The notes: generated by a model from the sequence alone, not told the origin. Positions 1 through 8,425 are shown, counted from the stretch's first letter. The stretch: 31,473 nt of DNA from JALOOE01 sp964423545 (GCA_964423545.1 CAYRFV010000026.1:1-31473), one strand, 5' to 3'. Program-made: numbers and translations.

Positions 1-2051
1 CGATAGTCGAGCAGACTGGGGTTGGCCAGCCTTCCCTCGCCATCGTACACGTACTCCTCATTGAGGGCCCACCCGATCCCCTGGGCCACGCCCCCCTGGA
101 TCTGGCCCTCCACGTAGCTGGGATGGACGGCCGTTCCCACGTCTTGGGCCGCCGTGTAGCGTAGGATCGACACCTTTCCGGTCTCAGGGTCTACCTCGAC
201 GTCGACGACGTGCGTGGCGAAGCCGGGGCCGTACTCCTGGGCGTGCGTCGTGGCGCTCGCCATGATCGGCCGGTCTTCATTGAGCCTGGCGGCCGCCTCC
301 TTGAAGGTGAGGCGACGCTCACCGGAAACGAACACGCCGTCAGAGTAGGCCACGCTTGCAGCGTCGACCTCCCACAGCTCCGCCATGCGCTCGATCATCT
401 CTTGTTTCAGCTTCAGGCCAAGCTCGTGTGCGGCCCAGCCGGTGCCGAAGGTCGTCCGGCTCCCCCCCGTCACGTCGTTGTAGGCCACCGAATCGGTATC
501 CACCACTTGCGGCTTGATGTGTTGTTCGGAGATGCCCAGGGTCTCGGCCAGCTGCATGGCGATGCTGGTGCGGGTGCCGCCGATGTCAGTTGAGCCCTCG
601 ATCAGGTTCACCATGCCGTCGGCATTCACACTGGCAGATACGCTCGATTTACCGCCCCAGTTGCCCCAGTAGCCCGAAGCGACGCCTCGGCCGCGATTCG
701 GACCGGTCAGCGGGGTTCGATAATGCTCGCTCTGTTGAATGGCACGCACCGTCTCCAGGTAGCCGATGCGTCGATAGGCCGGGCCGTCGCTCCGGCGGTC
801 CCCCTCCCTGGCGCCGTTGATCAGGCGAAACTCCAAGGGATCGATACCGGCGCGCTCTGCCAGCTCATCGATGACGACCTCAGCCGCAAAAGCGGCGTTG
901 GTCCCGCCGGGAGCGCGATAGGCGGACGTGCGCGGCTTGTTGACAACCACATCATAGCCGTCGATCTGAAGGTGCTCGATCCGGTACGGCGCCAAGATGA
1001 CGCTCATGCCGGAGCCGACGGGCGAACCCGGATACGCGCCCGCCTCGTAAGCCATCCAGACCTCGGCCGCCGTGATCCGACCGTCGCGGGTTGCGCCCAT
1101 TTTCACCCGGATGAAGGACCCGGAGGAAGGACCCGTGGCCATCAGCACTTCAGACCGATTCATCACCATCTTGACCGGCTTGTGGCCGGCCTTGAGCGAG
1201 AGCACGGCTGCCAGAGGCTCCAGGTAGACATTGATCTTACCGCCAAACCCGCCGCCGATCTCCATCGGCACGACCCGGATTCGGGTGACGGGCAGCATCA
1301 GGATTTCCGCCACCTGATCACGAGCGCTGTGCGCACCCTGCGTACTCGTCCAAATCGTGATCTCACCGTCGCTGTTCCACAAGGCAGTGGCGTTCTGCGG
1401 CTCGATGTACCCTTGGTGCACCATGCTAGTCGTGAACTCGCGCTCGACCACAATGTCCGCTGCAGCAAACCCCTGCTGCAGGTCGCCCCGCTGGTGCCGG
1501 ATATGCTCGGCGACATTCGTCGGCTGGATGCCCAACTGCCCGCCCAACTCCCGGGTGCGCAACTCATCGAGCAGAATCGGCGCCGCCTCCTGCATGGCCA
1601 GGCGTACGTCGAGCACCGGCGGGAGCTTTTCGTAATCCACTTCGATCAGCGCCAGGGCTTCTTCGGCGATATGAGTGCTGGTGGCCGCCACCGCGGCCAC
1701 CGGGTGGCCGTGAAACAGAACCTTATCATCGGCCAGGAGCCCTGTGCTCTGGTACTTCAAATTCACCGAACCCTCGCCGAGCGCCTTCACCTTGTCGCTG
1801 AGAGTCGGAAGATCGGCGCCGGTGATAACGGCTTTCACGCCCGGCAGCACCAGGGCGCGGGTCACATCGATGCGGCGAATGCGGGCATGGGCATGCGGGC
1901 TTCGCAGCACCTTGCCGAAGAGCAGCCCCGGCATGCGGACATCCGCGCCATAGAGCGCACGGCCGGTCACCTTATCGACGCCATCATGGCGGATTGGGCG
2001 GCGGCCAATCACCTTGTACTCCCTGACATCCTGGTCTACCACCACGCTCAT
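1..2051 (-). CDS. Molybdenum hydroxylase, large molybdopterin-binding subunit (xanthine dehydrogenase / CoxL-like), 3' end off window
   Basis: This is the catalytic subunit of a three-subunit molybdenum hydroxylase, which hydroxylates a purine, aldehyde or N-heterocycle at the Mo-pterin site and passes electrons to the 2Fe-2S and FAD partners. The 683 residues present read without a stop. They include an N-terminal a/b hammerhead region (RHDGVDKVTGRALYGADV), the GGGFGGK pterin motif near residues 266-272, AYRAPGG near 377-383, and SLLDYR at the window edge. About 90 C-terminal residues are missing, among them the stretch that carries the catalytic Glu in this family. AYRAPGG replaces the AYRCSFR loop of form I CO dehydrogenases, so this is not a form I CoxL. 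The ATG follows a strong AGGAGG, 26 bp after the 2Fe-2S gene. The substrate cannot be read from sequence. Confidence 0.95.
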   Translation of the reverse strand, partial: MSVVVDQDVREYKVIGRRPIRHDGVDKVTGRALYGADVRMPGLLFGKVLRSPHAHARIRRIDVTRALVLPGVKAVITGADLPTLSDKVKALGEGSVNLKYQSTGLLADDKVLFHGHPVAAVAATSTHIAEEALALIEVDYEKLPPVLDVRLAMQEAAPILLDELRTRELGGQLGIQPTNVAEHIRHQRGDLQQGFAAADIVVEREFTTSMVHQGYIEPQNATALWNSDGEITIWTSTQGAHSARDQVAEILMLPVTRIRVVPMEIGGGFGGKINVYLEPLAAVLSLKAGHKPVKMVMNRSEVLMATGPSSGSFIRVKMGATRDGRITAAEVWMAYEAGAYPGSPVGSGMSVILAPYRIEHLQIDGYDVVVNKPRTSAYRAPGGTNAAFAAEVVIDELAERAGIDPLEFRLINGAREGDRRSDGPAYRRIGYLETVRAIQQSEHYRTPLTGPNRGRGVASGYWGNWGGKSSVSASVNADGMVNLIEGSTDIGGTRTSIAMQLAETLGISEQHIKPQVVDTDSVAYNDVTGGSRTTFGTGWAAHELGLKLKQEMIERMAELWEVDAASVAYSDGVFVSGERRLTFKEAAARLNEDRPIMASATTHAQEYGPGFATHVVDVEVDPETGKVSILRYTAAQDVGTAVHPSYVEGQIQGGVAQGIGWALNEEYVYDGEGRLANPSLLDY

Positions 2052-2077
2052 TTTGCCTCCTACTCCGTCCATCGTCT

Positions 2078-2575
2078 TCAGCGGCCGGTTTCAGCGGCCA
2101 TGTTGTCGGCCGCATGCAGGACCGCGCGCACGATCTTGTCATAGCCGGTGCAGCGGCAGAGATTCCCGGCCAGCCAATAGCGCACCTCATGCTCAGTGGG
2201 GTGCGGATTGTGGTCGAGCAGAGCCTTGGCGGCCACCAGAAAGCCGGGGGTGCAGACGCCACACTGCAGAGCGGCCTCCTCCAGAAAACTCTGCTGTAAT
2301 GGGTGAAGTCCGGCAGGCGACGCAAGCCCTTCGACGGTGGTGATCGTGCAGCCCTCCGCCTCCACAGCCAACACCAGACAGGAGTTCACCAACACGCCAT
2401 CCATGATGACGTTGCAGGCGCCACAGTTGCCGTTGCCGCACCCCTCTTTGACGCCGGTGAGGCCCAGGTCGTCCCGCAGCACTTCCAACAGCGTCTGCCT
2501 CGGCTCACAGGAGAATTCCACCACTTCGCCGTTCACCCGTGTCCTGACCCGTGTTTCATTCTGACGCGTGGTCAT
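2078..2575 (-). CDS. Molybdenum hydroxylase, 2Fe-2S subunit (CoxS/XdhC-like)
   Basis: This small iron-sulfur subunit relays electrons from the Mo site to FAD. It has 165 residues, the usual length. The N-terminal ferredoxin-like domain carries the plant-type cluster cysteines C46, C51, C54 and C66 (motif CGNGNCGAC plus a later C). The C-terminal four-helix domain carries the second cluster at C105, C108, C140 and C142 (CGVC and CRC). All eight ligands are present. Its ATG overlaps the FAD-subunit stop by four bases (ATGA), with an AGGAG just upstream, so translation is probably coupled. The order FAD, Fe-S, Mo matches coxMSL operons. Confidence 0.97.
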   Translation of the reverse strand: MTTRQNETRVRTRVNGEVVEFSCEPRQTLLEVLRDDLGLTGVKEGCGNGNCGACNVIMDGVLVNSCLVLAVEAEGCTITTVEGLASPAGLHPLQQSFLEEAALQCGVCTPGFLVAAKALLDHNPHPTEHEVRYWLAGNLCRCTGYDKIVRAVLHAADNMAAETGR

Positions 2576-3480
2576 GTTCTTGCTCCTGATCCGGCGAGAC
2601 CGCTCGATTGGGCTCGCTCCAACGCGACGTGCAGGGCTCGCCGCGTCAGCACTCCGGCGAGGTGTCTGCGCTGCGCCATCGTTCCACGCATGTCGCTGAT
2701 TGGCCGGGCCGCCGCCTGCGCGAGGCTTGCAGCCCGGTCGATGGCAGTCTCCACATCGGTCAGGGCACAGCCTGCGAGCGCATTGCCGGCAGCCTCCACG
2801 TGCAGCGGCGTCGGCGCAACGGCGCCCAATGCCACCCGCGCCGAACGAATCGCCCTGCCGTCCGACTCCAGCAGCACCGATGCACCTGCACCAGCGACTG
2901 CGATATCCATCTCATTACGGGGAATGAAGCGAAGGTAGGCCGCTCCGAAAGCCGGCCCTGGCGGCGGCAGATGAAACGCCACGAGCAATTCGCCCCGTTC
3001 CAACACTGTGCAGCCCGGCCCCGTGCAGAAGGCCTCGACCGGAATCTCGCGACGGCCGGCGGGCCCTGCAACAAGACAGACCGCAGCGTAAGCGATCAGT
3101 GCGGGAATCGAGTCTGCGGCGGGCGAGGCGTTGCACAGATTGCCGCCGAGGCTGGCGCGTCCCTGGATCTGCACGCCGCCGATCAGCGCGGCGGCGTCGA
3201 TCAGGCCAGGGTATGCGCGCGCAACGGCATGATTGTTGTAGATGCGATGGCACGGTACGGCCGCGCCCAGCCACAGCCCTTCGGTTGGATCATAGCACAG
3301 CTCATTCAGCTCAGGAATGAACTTGATGTCAACCACCAGCGAAACGTTGCGCCGGCCTTCCTTCAACTGCACCAGCAAATCGGTGCCACCGGCGAGAACG
3401 CGCGCCTGGTCACCTGCCTCGGCAAGCAGCGCGACAGCTTGCTCCGCACTTTGGGCCCGCACATAGTCAAAGGTCTGCAA
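2572..3480 (-). CDS. Molybdenum hydroxylase, FAD-binding subunit (CoxM/XdhB-like)
   Basis: This flavin subunit passes electrons from the 2Fe-2S subunit to the final acceptor. It has 302 residues, normal for the family. The first FAD pyrophosphate-binding motif is AGGTDLL (residues 30-36) and the second is LGGNLCNASPAAD (111-123). The CO-dehydrogenase flavoprotein C-terminal domain covers roughly residues 175-290. Translation appears to start at TTG, because AGGAGGTG lies six bases upstream of it and no better ATG or GTG is near. It is the first gene of the three-subunit set, 175 bp downstream of the dimethylargininase gene on the same strand. Confidence 0.95.
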   Translation of the reverse strand: MQTFDYVRAQSAEQAVALLAEAGDQARVLAGGTDLLVQLKEGRRNVSLVVDIKFIPELNELCYDPTEGLWLGAAVPCHRIYNNHAVARAYPGLIDAAALIGGVQIQGRASLGGNLCNASPAADSIPALIAYAAVCLVAGPAGRREIPVEAFCTGPGCTVLERGELLVAFHLPPPGPAFGAAYLRFIPRNEMDIAVAGAGASVLLESDGRAIRSARVALGAVAPTPLHVEAAGNALAGCALTDVETAIDRAASLAQAAARPISDMRGTMAQRRHLAGVLTRRALHVALERAQSSGLAGSGART

Positions 3481-3591
3481 GATTCACCTCCTGGGTTGCG
3501 TCTCAGGTGACAGGTTCGGGGTGCAAGGTCAGAGCCGCCCTCAGCAGCACCATCGCCACCGCGCCGGCATCCAGAAGGAGATCATCCGCCT

Positions 3592-3618
3592 GCTGGCTCC
3601 CGGATTCCGGCATCCAGC
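3592..3618. promoter_or_regulatory. 27-bp near-palindrome upstream of the molybdenum hydroxylase genes
   Basis: Outer arms GCTGG/CCAGC enclose an inner CCGGATTCCGG, separated by mismatched triplets on each side. It sits in the 175-bp spacer between DDAH and the FAD subunit. It could be an operator, or a small RNA hairpin that limits readthrough. The 11-mer CCGGCATCCAG, part of which belongs to this palindrome, is repeated exactly at 3564-3574. I see no convincing -35/-10 pair in the spacer. Confidence 0.35.
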
Positions 3619-3655
3619 TTCCATTCTCCGACTTTCGCGCCGACGTTGCTGGTGC

Positions 3656-4414
3656 TCACCACACCAGCGATAGACATGTGACGCCGCCGTCGGCCTTGGC
3701 GAACTCCGTAATGGGCGCGCACAGCACCTCGAAGCCGCGCGCAGCGAGCATCGCCGCAGTACGCGGACAGCCGGCAGGCATAATCACATGCTCCCCCACC
3801 CCCAACACATTGGCTGCGTCGCTTTCGGCCTGCGGCGCCCGCAACACTTCCAGATCCGCTAACGGCGCAGGCAACGGCCAACCATCAAGCGCCAGCAAAA
3901 GGCCGTCACCGATCTGCGTGACCACGGTCAGCAGGTGCAGATATGGCTCGACCGGCGCCGCATAGACGGGCAGCCCGGTTCCGGCGAGCGCGACCGCCAA
4001 CTGAGCGACCCCGGCTGCATTGGTGCGGTGCGACTGGCCGACAACGATGCGGTCAGGCAGGATCAACACATCGCCGCCTTCCAGGGTGGCCGGCGGGATA
4101 AGCCGGACCAGGGGAAAACGGCTGCCAAGCACCTCGGCAAGAGCCTCCTCCTCGCCCTGGCGGCTCGCCGCGGCGAGCCGTCCAATGATCGCGCGCCCCG
4201 CAATGACGACAGCCGGGTCCTGCATGAAGCAGCTGTCGGGAAAGCGCTCATCGGAGGGCAGCCTCTCAACTGTCAGACCGGCTTCCATTAGCGCCTGGCA
4301 ATACTCAGCGTGCTGCATATGGGCCAGCGCGACATCGATTGCGGCGTTCGTCGAGCTGAGGGCGCGAGCGAAACTGGCCCCGGGCGGACGCACCAAAGCA
4401 TGGGTGAGAGCCAT
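3656..4414 (-). CDS. ddaH: NG,NG-dimethylarginine dimethylaminohydrolase (dimethylargininase)
   Basis: This enzyme hydrolyses methylated arginine to citrulline plus dimethylamine or methylamine in the cytoplasm. The 252-residue protein carries the family's pentein-fold signatures in order: FPDSCFMQD (residues 58-66), LEGGDVL (111-117) with the active-site acid E112, GQSHRTN (126-132), the catalytic His at H160 in PYLHLL, and nucleophile C247 in ADGGVTCLSL. All catalytic positions known for DDAH are present. Starts further upstream (GTG, ATG) exist. I chose the ATG that gives MALTHALVRPPG because it has GGAG six bases upstream and matches the usual THAIVRPP beginning of the family. It lies 42 bp after the spermidine-synthase-like gene, so co-transcription is likely. 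Some arginine deiminase relatives share the fold, but the motif set fits DDAH best. Confidence 0.9.
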   Translation of the reverse strand: MALTHALVRPPGASFARALSSTNAAIDVALAHMQHAEYCQALMEAGLTVERLPSDERFPDSCFMQDPAVVIAGRAIIGRLAAASRQGEEEALAEVLGSRFPLVRLIPPATLEGGDVLILPDRIVVGQSHRTNAAGVAQLAVALAGTGLPVYAAPVEPYLHLLTVVTQIGDGLLLALDGWPLPAPLADLEVLRAPQAESDAANVLGVGEHVIMPAGCPRTAAMLAARGFEVLCAPITEFAKADGGVTCLSLVW

Positions 4415-4456
4415 GGCGTTCTCCATCACAGCCAGCCGGCACGCACCGTGGCTAGC

Positions 4457-6052
4457 TCAAGGTTTCAGCATCTGACGCATGACAAGTGCATGAACAACCT
4501 GCTCCACAGGCGCGATGTCATCGGTGAAGACCGGCGCGCCCGGAGGCGGCTGAGCCACCCGCACACGATCCGAAGTCTGCTGCGCCACCTGGCCAAGCAA
4601 CGGGCCAGTGAAGCGAGGCAGATTGGCCCGGAAATCGGCGAGCGCGGCGGGCCGGCGCGTCGCCACCACGAGGCTGTTTCCCAGCGGACCGCTGCCATCC
4701 GGCAGATCCACGATGAAGACGCTCGGAAACACCTGTTTCATCGTCGACGCGATCGCGTCGACCAAGCTATAGTCCGTTGTGGTGCGTCCCACGTTCACGG
4801 CCACCGCGCCGTCTTCGGCCAACCGCTCTCGCGCCAACTGGAAAAACTCGACCGTGGTCAGATGAAAAGGGATGTAGGGAGGACGATAGGCGTCGACGGC
4901 GATGAGATCGTATCCAGGCGGCAGATCACGGGCTGACGCATCCCCGTGTGCCGGCTTCGCCGCCGGCGGATGGGCCAGAAAGCGTCTCGCATCCATCGCC
5001 ACTGCGTTCAAGTTCGGCTCGGTCATATCGAACCAATCTCGCGCTACGCGAAGAATCTCGGGATCGAGCTCGGCGCCGTCGATCGAAATCGGCCCATAAG
5101 CACTCGTGAACAACTTGGGGATCGTGCCTGCGGCCAGCCCGCCGACGTAGATGCGCCGCACGCGCTCAGGACCGTAGGGCGCCGGATTGAATGCAGGCGC
5201 CAGCAGGAAGACATCCCAGATGCCGTCGGCAAGCCCGCCGGCTGGCCGATACACGGAGTGAATGCCCTCCCCCTCATTCAGCCGCAACTGCCTTTCGCTG
5301 CCGAAATCGAGCACCTGGATATAATTGTGGGCCGATTCGGTCTCGTAGATCAGCCCGGAGGTCGGCTTCAGGGCGCCGATCGGCCGCCAGCCCAACCACA
5401 CCACCAACGCCAACGCCGCTATCGAGAGTCCAGCCTCACGCAGACGACGCATGCGCAGCAAACCGGCGGTGACGACGACCAGGAGGCTGGCTGCCAGCAC
5501 GGCAAACGTGCGCCGCGTCCCGATATTCGGAATCAGCAGGAGCACGGGTAAGAACGCGCCCATGATGCTGCCTGCGGTCGAACCGGCGTAGAGCCTGCCT
5601 GCCACCCGGCCACTGCCGTTCACATCGCGAATTGCCAGCCGCACCGCAAACGGACTGACGCAGCCAAGCAGGGTCACCGGCACGGAGAAGAGGAGCAACA
5701 TCGCCGCCATGCTGCCCGCCAGCAGGCCAGCATCGAGCTCGCCGATTCCCCGGCTGGCGATCTCCAGTGCTGGAAGGGCCAGGGTTGGCGCCAGCCCCAC
5801 TCCCAACGCGGCACCACCCGCCAGACGCAGCATCGCCACCAGATGCGGGAAGCGGTCTGCGATAGCGCCGCCCAGCGCGTAGCCCAACGTCAGATAGAGC
5901 AGAATCAGCCCGATCAGGCTGGCCCAAACAATCAGCGAATTACCGAACCACGGATCCAGCAGCCGTGCGGCGCTAAGCTCGACTCCGAGGGTCACGAAAC
6001 CGGTGGTGAACACCAGGACATAGAGATAGCCGCGTCCGACGTTCTGTGGCAT
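4457..6052 (-). CDS. Membrane-embedded spermidine-synthase-like protein (MFS-like N-terminus fused to SpeE-like domain)
   Basis: The 531-residue protein has about seven hydrophobic helices in residues 1-210, then a cytoplasmic SpeE-like Rossmann domain from about 230 to 470. The SAM-type glycine loop appears as YVGGLAAGT, the acidic ribose-binding strand as GAELD, and the post-catalytic strand as YDLIAVDAYRPPYIP. True aminopropyltransferases carry a second Asp in the D-S/T-x-D motif. Here the sequence is DAYRPP, so polyamine synthesis cannot be assumed. Similar fused proteins are common in bacteria and mostly uncharacterised. The start is the ATG seven bases after a perfect TATAAT, which implies a leaderless mRNA. 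A longer reading with 11 extra residues lacks a ribosome binding site. It is the first gene of the minus-strand block that continues into DDAH. Confidence 0.85.
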   Translation of the reverse strand: MPQNVGRGYLYVLVFTTGFVTLGVELSAARLLDPWFGNSLIVWASLIGLILLYLTLGYALGGAIADRFPHLVAMLRLAGGAALGVGLAPTLALPALEIASRGIGELDAGLLAGSMAAMLLLFSVPVTLLGCVSPFAVRLAIRDVNGSGRVAGRLYAGSTAGSIMGAFLPVLLLIPNIGTRRTFAVLAASLLVVVTAGLLRMRRLREAGLSIAALALVVWLGWRPIGALKPTSGLIYETESAHNYIQVLDFGSERQLRLNEGEGIHSVYRPAGGLADGIWDVFLLAPAFNPAPYGPERVRRIYVGGLAAGTIPKLFTSAYGPISIDGAELDPEILRVARDWFDMTEPNLNAVAMDARRFLAHPPAAKPAHGDASARDLPPGYDLIAVDAYRPPYIPFHLTTVEFFQLARERLAEDGAVAVNVGRTTTDYSLVDAIASTMKQVFPSVFIVDLPDGSGPLGNSLVVATRRPAALADFRANLPRFTGPLLGQVAQQTSDRVRVAQPPPGAPVFTDDIAPVEQVVHALVMRQMLKP

Positions 6053-6059
6053 AATTGGG

Positions 6060-6087
6060 ATTATAACCAGGCCACAGCAGAGCACAA
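6060..6087 (-). promoter_or_regulatory. Probable leaderless promoter of the spermidine-synthase-like gene
   Basis: The minus strand has TTGTGC, a 16-bp spacer, TATAAT, then seven bases to the A of the ATG. This spacing places transcription start on or next to the start codon, and there is no Shine-Dalgarno sequence. The -35 is weak and the -10 is perfect. Confidence 0.65.
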
Positions 6088-6170
6088 ATCGTCCGAAGTC
6101 CAGGGGGCATTCTCACAGCCAGGAGAGCCCAGCGATGGTGGAGTCTGCTGCGCGTATCGGCGTTCAATGA

Positions 6171-6425
6171 TGTGCACCAGGCCAAGACCAGGCATTCGCC
6201 GCCATCTATAGTCGGGGGCCGGTCGACCGATACAACACCCCCGGCTTCGGCGCGTACGCCGAGATCGTGTAGATCGGCCATCGTTCGACGCAGCAGGTGC
6301 TGGCCCGGCGGCAGGGCGAGCAGCCATGGCAAAACGAGCAGGCGCACGGCGTGAAGCCGAGCGGAAGCGTCCCTTTCGCCACCCTGGCGCACGCTCTCAG
6401 CGATTTGGATGCAGTTTTGGTGCAA
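6171..6425 (+). pseudogene. Possible decayed coding remnant in frame with the following DedA-type gene
   Basis: This 360-bp stretch between the two start regions has no intact gene. On the plus strand, in the same frame as the downstream membrane protein, it reads as protein-like sequence (for example VDRYNTPGFGAYAEIV, then IGHRSTQQVLARRQGE and VPFATLAHALSDLDAVL). It is broken by TGA at 6168-6170 and TAG at 6270-6272, and no start with a ribosome binding site is visible. I do not recognise the family. GC-rich DNA often yields such readings by chance, so this is tentative. Confidence 0.3.
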
Positions 6426-7163
6426 ATGGACAAACGACGCACGAAGCAGGAGGCGCCTGCGAACGGCCGCCGCGCGCCCTGGTCGCTAGGCGCCCGCATC
6501 GCCGTCGTGCTGGCGATCCTCATCGCACTGGGTGCGCCTCTGATGCTTTTTCGGGAGCAGATCGCTGCATTCGCTAATCGTGAAATGATCCTTGCGGCCG
6601 CGGCGTGGGCCGGGCCCTGGGGCCCAGCGCTTCTGGTGGGCCTGATCGTCCTCCAGACCGTCGTCGCGCCGATCCCAGGTCAGGCGCTCGGACTGGCCGC
6701 GGGATACTTGTACGGTTTCTGGGCCGGCCTGTTGTACGGCTGGCTGGGCACCCTGATCGGGTCGGCCGTAGCGATGGGCATCGGACGATGCGCCGGCCGG
6801 CCGCTCGTCGCACGGCTGGTAGGCGCCGAAACCCTCGAACGGCTGGATCGGCTGGCAGCCGGCCGCGGGCTGCCCTTCTTTTTCCTGGCGTTTCTGATAC
6901 CCGGCCTGCCCGATGACCTGCTCTGCTTCGCTGCCGGGATGACGCGGCTGCCGATTGTGGTCTTGTTGGCGTTGGTTGCGGTGGCGCGTGTCCCGGGCAT
7001 CGCAGCGACGATCTGGCTTGGCGCGTCCGCTCACAGCCTGGGTTGGCTGGGCTGGGCCGTGTTGGTCGGGATCGCCGCCGTGGTCGGGATCGCCGCCTGG
7101 CGCTGGGGAAACCGGGTGCAGGAGAAGCTCTTGAATGAACCAGATCATCGATCTGACACTTGA
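6426..7163 (+). CDS. TVP38/TMEM64 (DedA-like, SNARE-associated) membrane protein
   Basis: This 245-residue inner-membrane protein has about six hydrophobic segments. The family core is present: PIPGQALGLAAGYLYGFWAG (about residues 78-97) with the G-x-x-x-G-x-x-F/Y-G pattern, followed by the second conserved loop FFFLAFLIPGLPDDLLCFAAG. Related proteins are thought to move lipids or lipid carriers across the membrane. The start is uncertain. The reading frame is open upstream to a GTG at 6297, but ATG 6426 gives the expected short charged N-terminus (MDKRRTKQ). No clear ribosome binding site is visible. Its end overlaps the RlmD start by 29 bases, so the two are probably translated together. 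Confidence 0.8.
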   Translation: MDKRRTKQEAPANGRRAPWSLGARIAVVLAILIALGAPLMLFREQIAAFANREMILAAAAWAGPWGPALLVGLIVLQTVVAPIPGQALGLAAGYLYGFWAGLLYGWLGTLIGSAVAMGIGRCAGRPLVARLVGAETLERLDRLAAGRGLPFFFLAFLIPGLPDDLLCFAAGMTRLPIVVLLALVAVARVPGIAATIWLGASAHSLGWLGWAVLVGIAAVVGIAAWRWGNRVQEKLLNEPDHRSDT

Positions 7164-8425
7164 CGCTATCGCACACGGCGGTGAGGCAATCGGACGGCAC
7201 GAAGGGAAAGCGATCTTCGCGCCGTACGCCATCCCCGGCGAACGCGTGCGCGTCGAAATCGTCGAGGAGAAGGAACGGTGGGCGCGAGCCAGGCTGCACG
7301 AGATCTTGCACCCCAGCGCGGACCGGATCGAGCCGCCGTGCCCCTACTTCGGCCCTGGACGCTGTGGCGGCTGCCAATGGCAGCACATCGCCTACGAGGC
7401 CCAGCCCGGATACGTCCGCTGGGAGATCGGCGACAGCNNNNNNNNNNAAGGCAATCGTCGCCGACCAACTGCGCCGCCTTGGACGCATCTCGAACCCGCC
7501 CGTAGCCGACGTGGTGGCACTGGCGGACGATGCGGGGCTGCTGGCATTTGGGTATCGCAACCACGTCCAGTTTACGCGAGCAGCCGACGGCCGGCTAGGT
7601 TTCCGGCAAGGCAGCAGCCACGAGATCACGCCCATCGATCACTGCCTGCTGCTGGAGGATCGGCTGGATGCGCTGTATGCTGCGCTCGGGCTAGAGTGGC
7701 CCGAGTTGACCGGGGTCTCACTGCGGACAGGGGTCTATACGGGGCAGTCCCTGATCGTACTTGAAACCGCCGGGGCCGATTTGCCGGAGCTAGAGCTTGA
7801 CTTGCCGGCGGCTTGCGTCCTGCGCAGCAGCCACGGTGTGCAACCGCTGATCGGCGAACCGTGGATTGAGGAGCTCGTCGCGGGACGGCGCTATCGCATC
7901 TCCGCCGAGAGCTTCTTCCAGATCAACACCGTCGGGGCCGAGGCGCTGGTGGAAGTCGTGCGAGGCTTCGCCGAGCTGCGGCCCGGCGGGGTGCTGCTCG
8001 ATGCTTACTGCGGCGTTGGCTTGTTCGCCCTTGCGCTGTCAGATGTTGCGGGCGAGGTGATCGGCATTGAGTCCTCCTCCTCAGCCTGCGAGGATTTCGC
8101 CCACAACGCCGGAGAGCAGGCGCACGTCAGCCTGCACGAGGGCGCGGTGGAGGACGTGCTGCCCGCGCTGCGGGCGCAAGACCAGCGGGTCGATGTCGCG
8201 GTGATGGATCCGCCGCGGGCCGGCGCCGGTGAGCAGGTGATCAGCGCGCTGTCCGAACTCCAACCGCGCCGGATCGTCTACGTGTCGTGCGACCCGGCCA
8301 CCCTGGCGCGCGACGCCGCCCATCTGACGGGACATGGCTATCGCCTCGTAGAAGCGCAGCCGGTCGACCTTTTCCCGCAGACGTTTCACATTGAGACGGT
8401 GGCGCTGTGGGAAAGCGACCGCTAA
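7135..8425 (+). CDS. rlmD: 23S rRNA (uracil-5-)-methyltransferase, interrupted by an assembly gap
   Basis: This is a SAM-dependent RumA-type methyltransferase that makes m5U in 23S rRNA. The N-terminal TRAM domain (about residues 1-58) is followed by the 4Fe-4S cysteines in CPYFGPGRCGGCQ. After the gap come the QINTVGAEAL substrate loop, the SAM motif LDAYCGVGLF, MDPPRAG, and the catalytic Cys in YVSCDPATLARD near the C-terminus. Ten Ns put the two halves in different frames. Both halves are otherwise intact, so the gene is probably whole in the organism and the gap length is simply wrong. The last 11 codons before the Ns do not resemble the family. The start ATG has AGGAG about eight bases upstream and lies inside the DedA-type gene. 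Confidence 0.93.
7438..7447. other. Assembly gap (10 N)
   Basis: Ten Ns join two contigs inside rlmD. The frame after the gap differs from the frame before it, so the true distance is not ten bases if the gene is intact. Confidence 0.99.

Noticed and set aside
723..2144. Long plus-strand open frame opposite the molybdenum hydroxylase large subunit
   Set aside because: It is antisense to a clearly homologous gene, has low-complexity His/Arg/Gly-rich composition and no family motif. High GC content explains the lack of stops.
1..3480. CO dehydrogenase (form I coxMSL)
   Set aside because: Gene order fits, but the large subunit has AYRAPGG in place of the AYRCSFR loop that carries the active-site Cys of form I enzymes.
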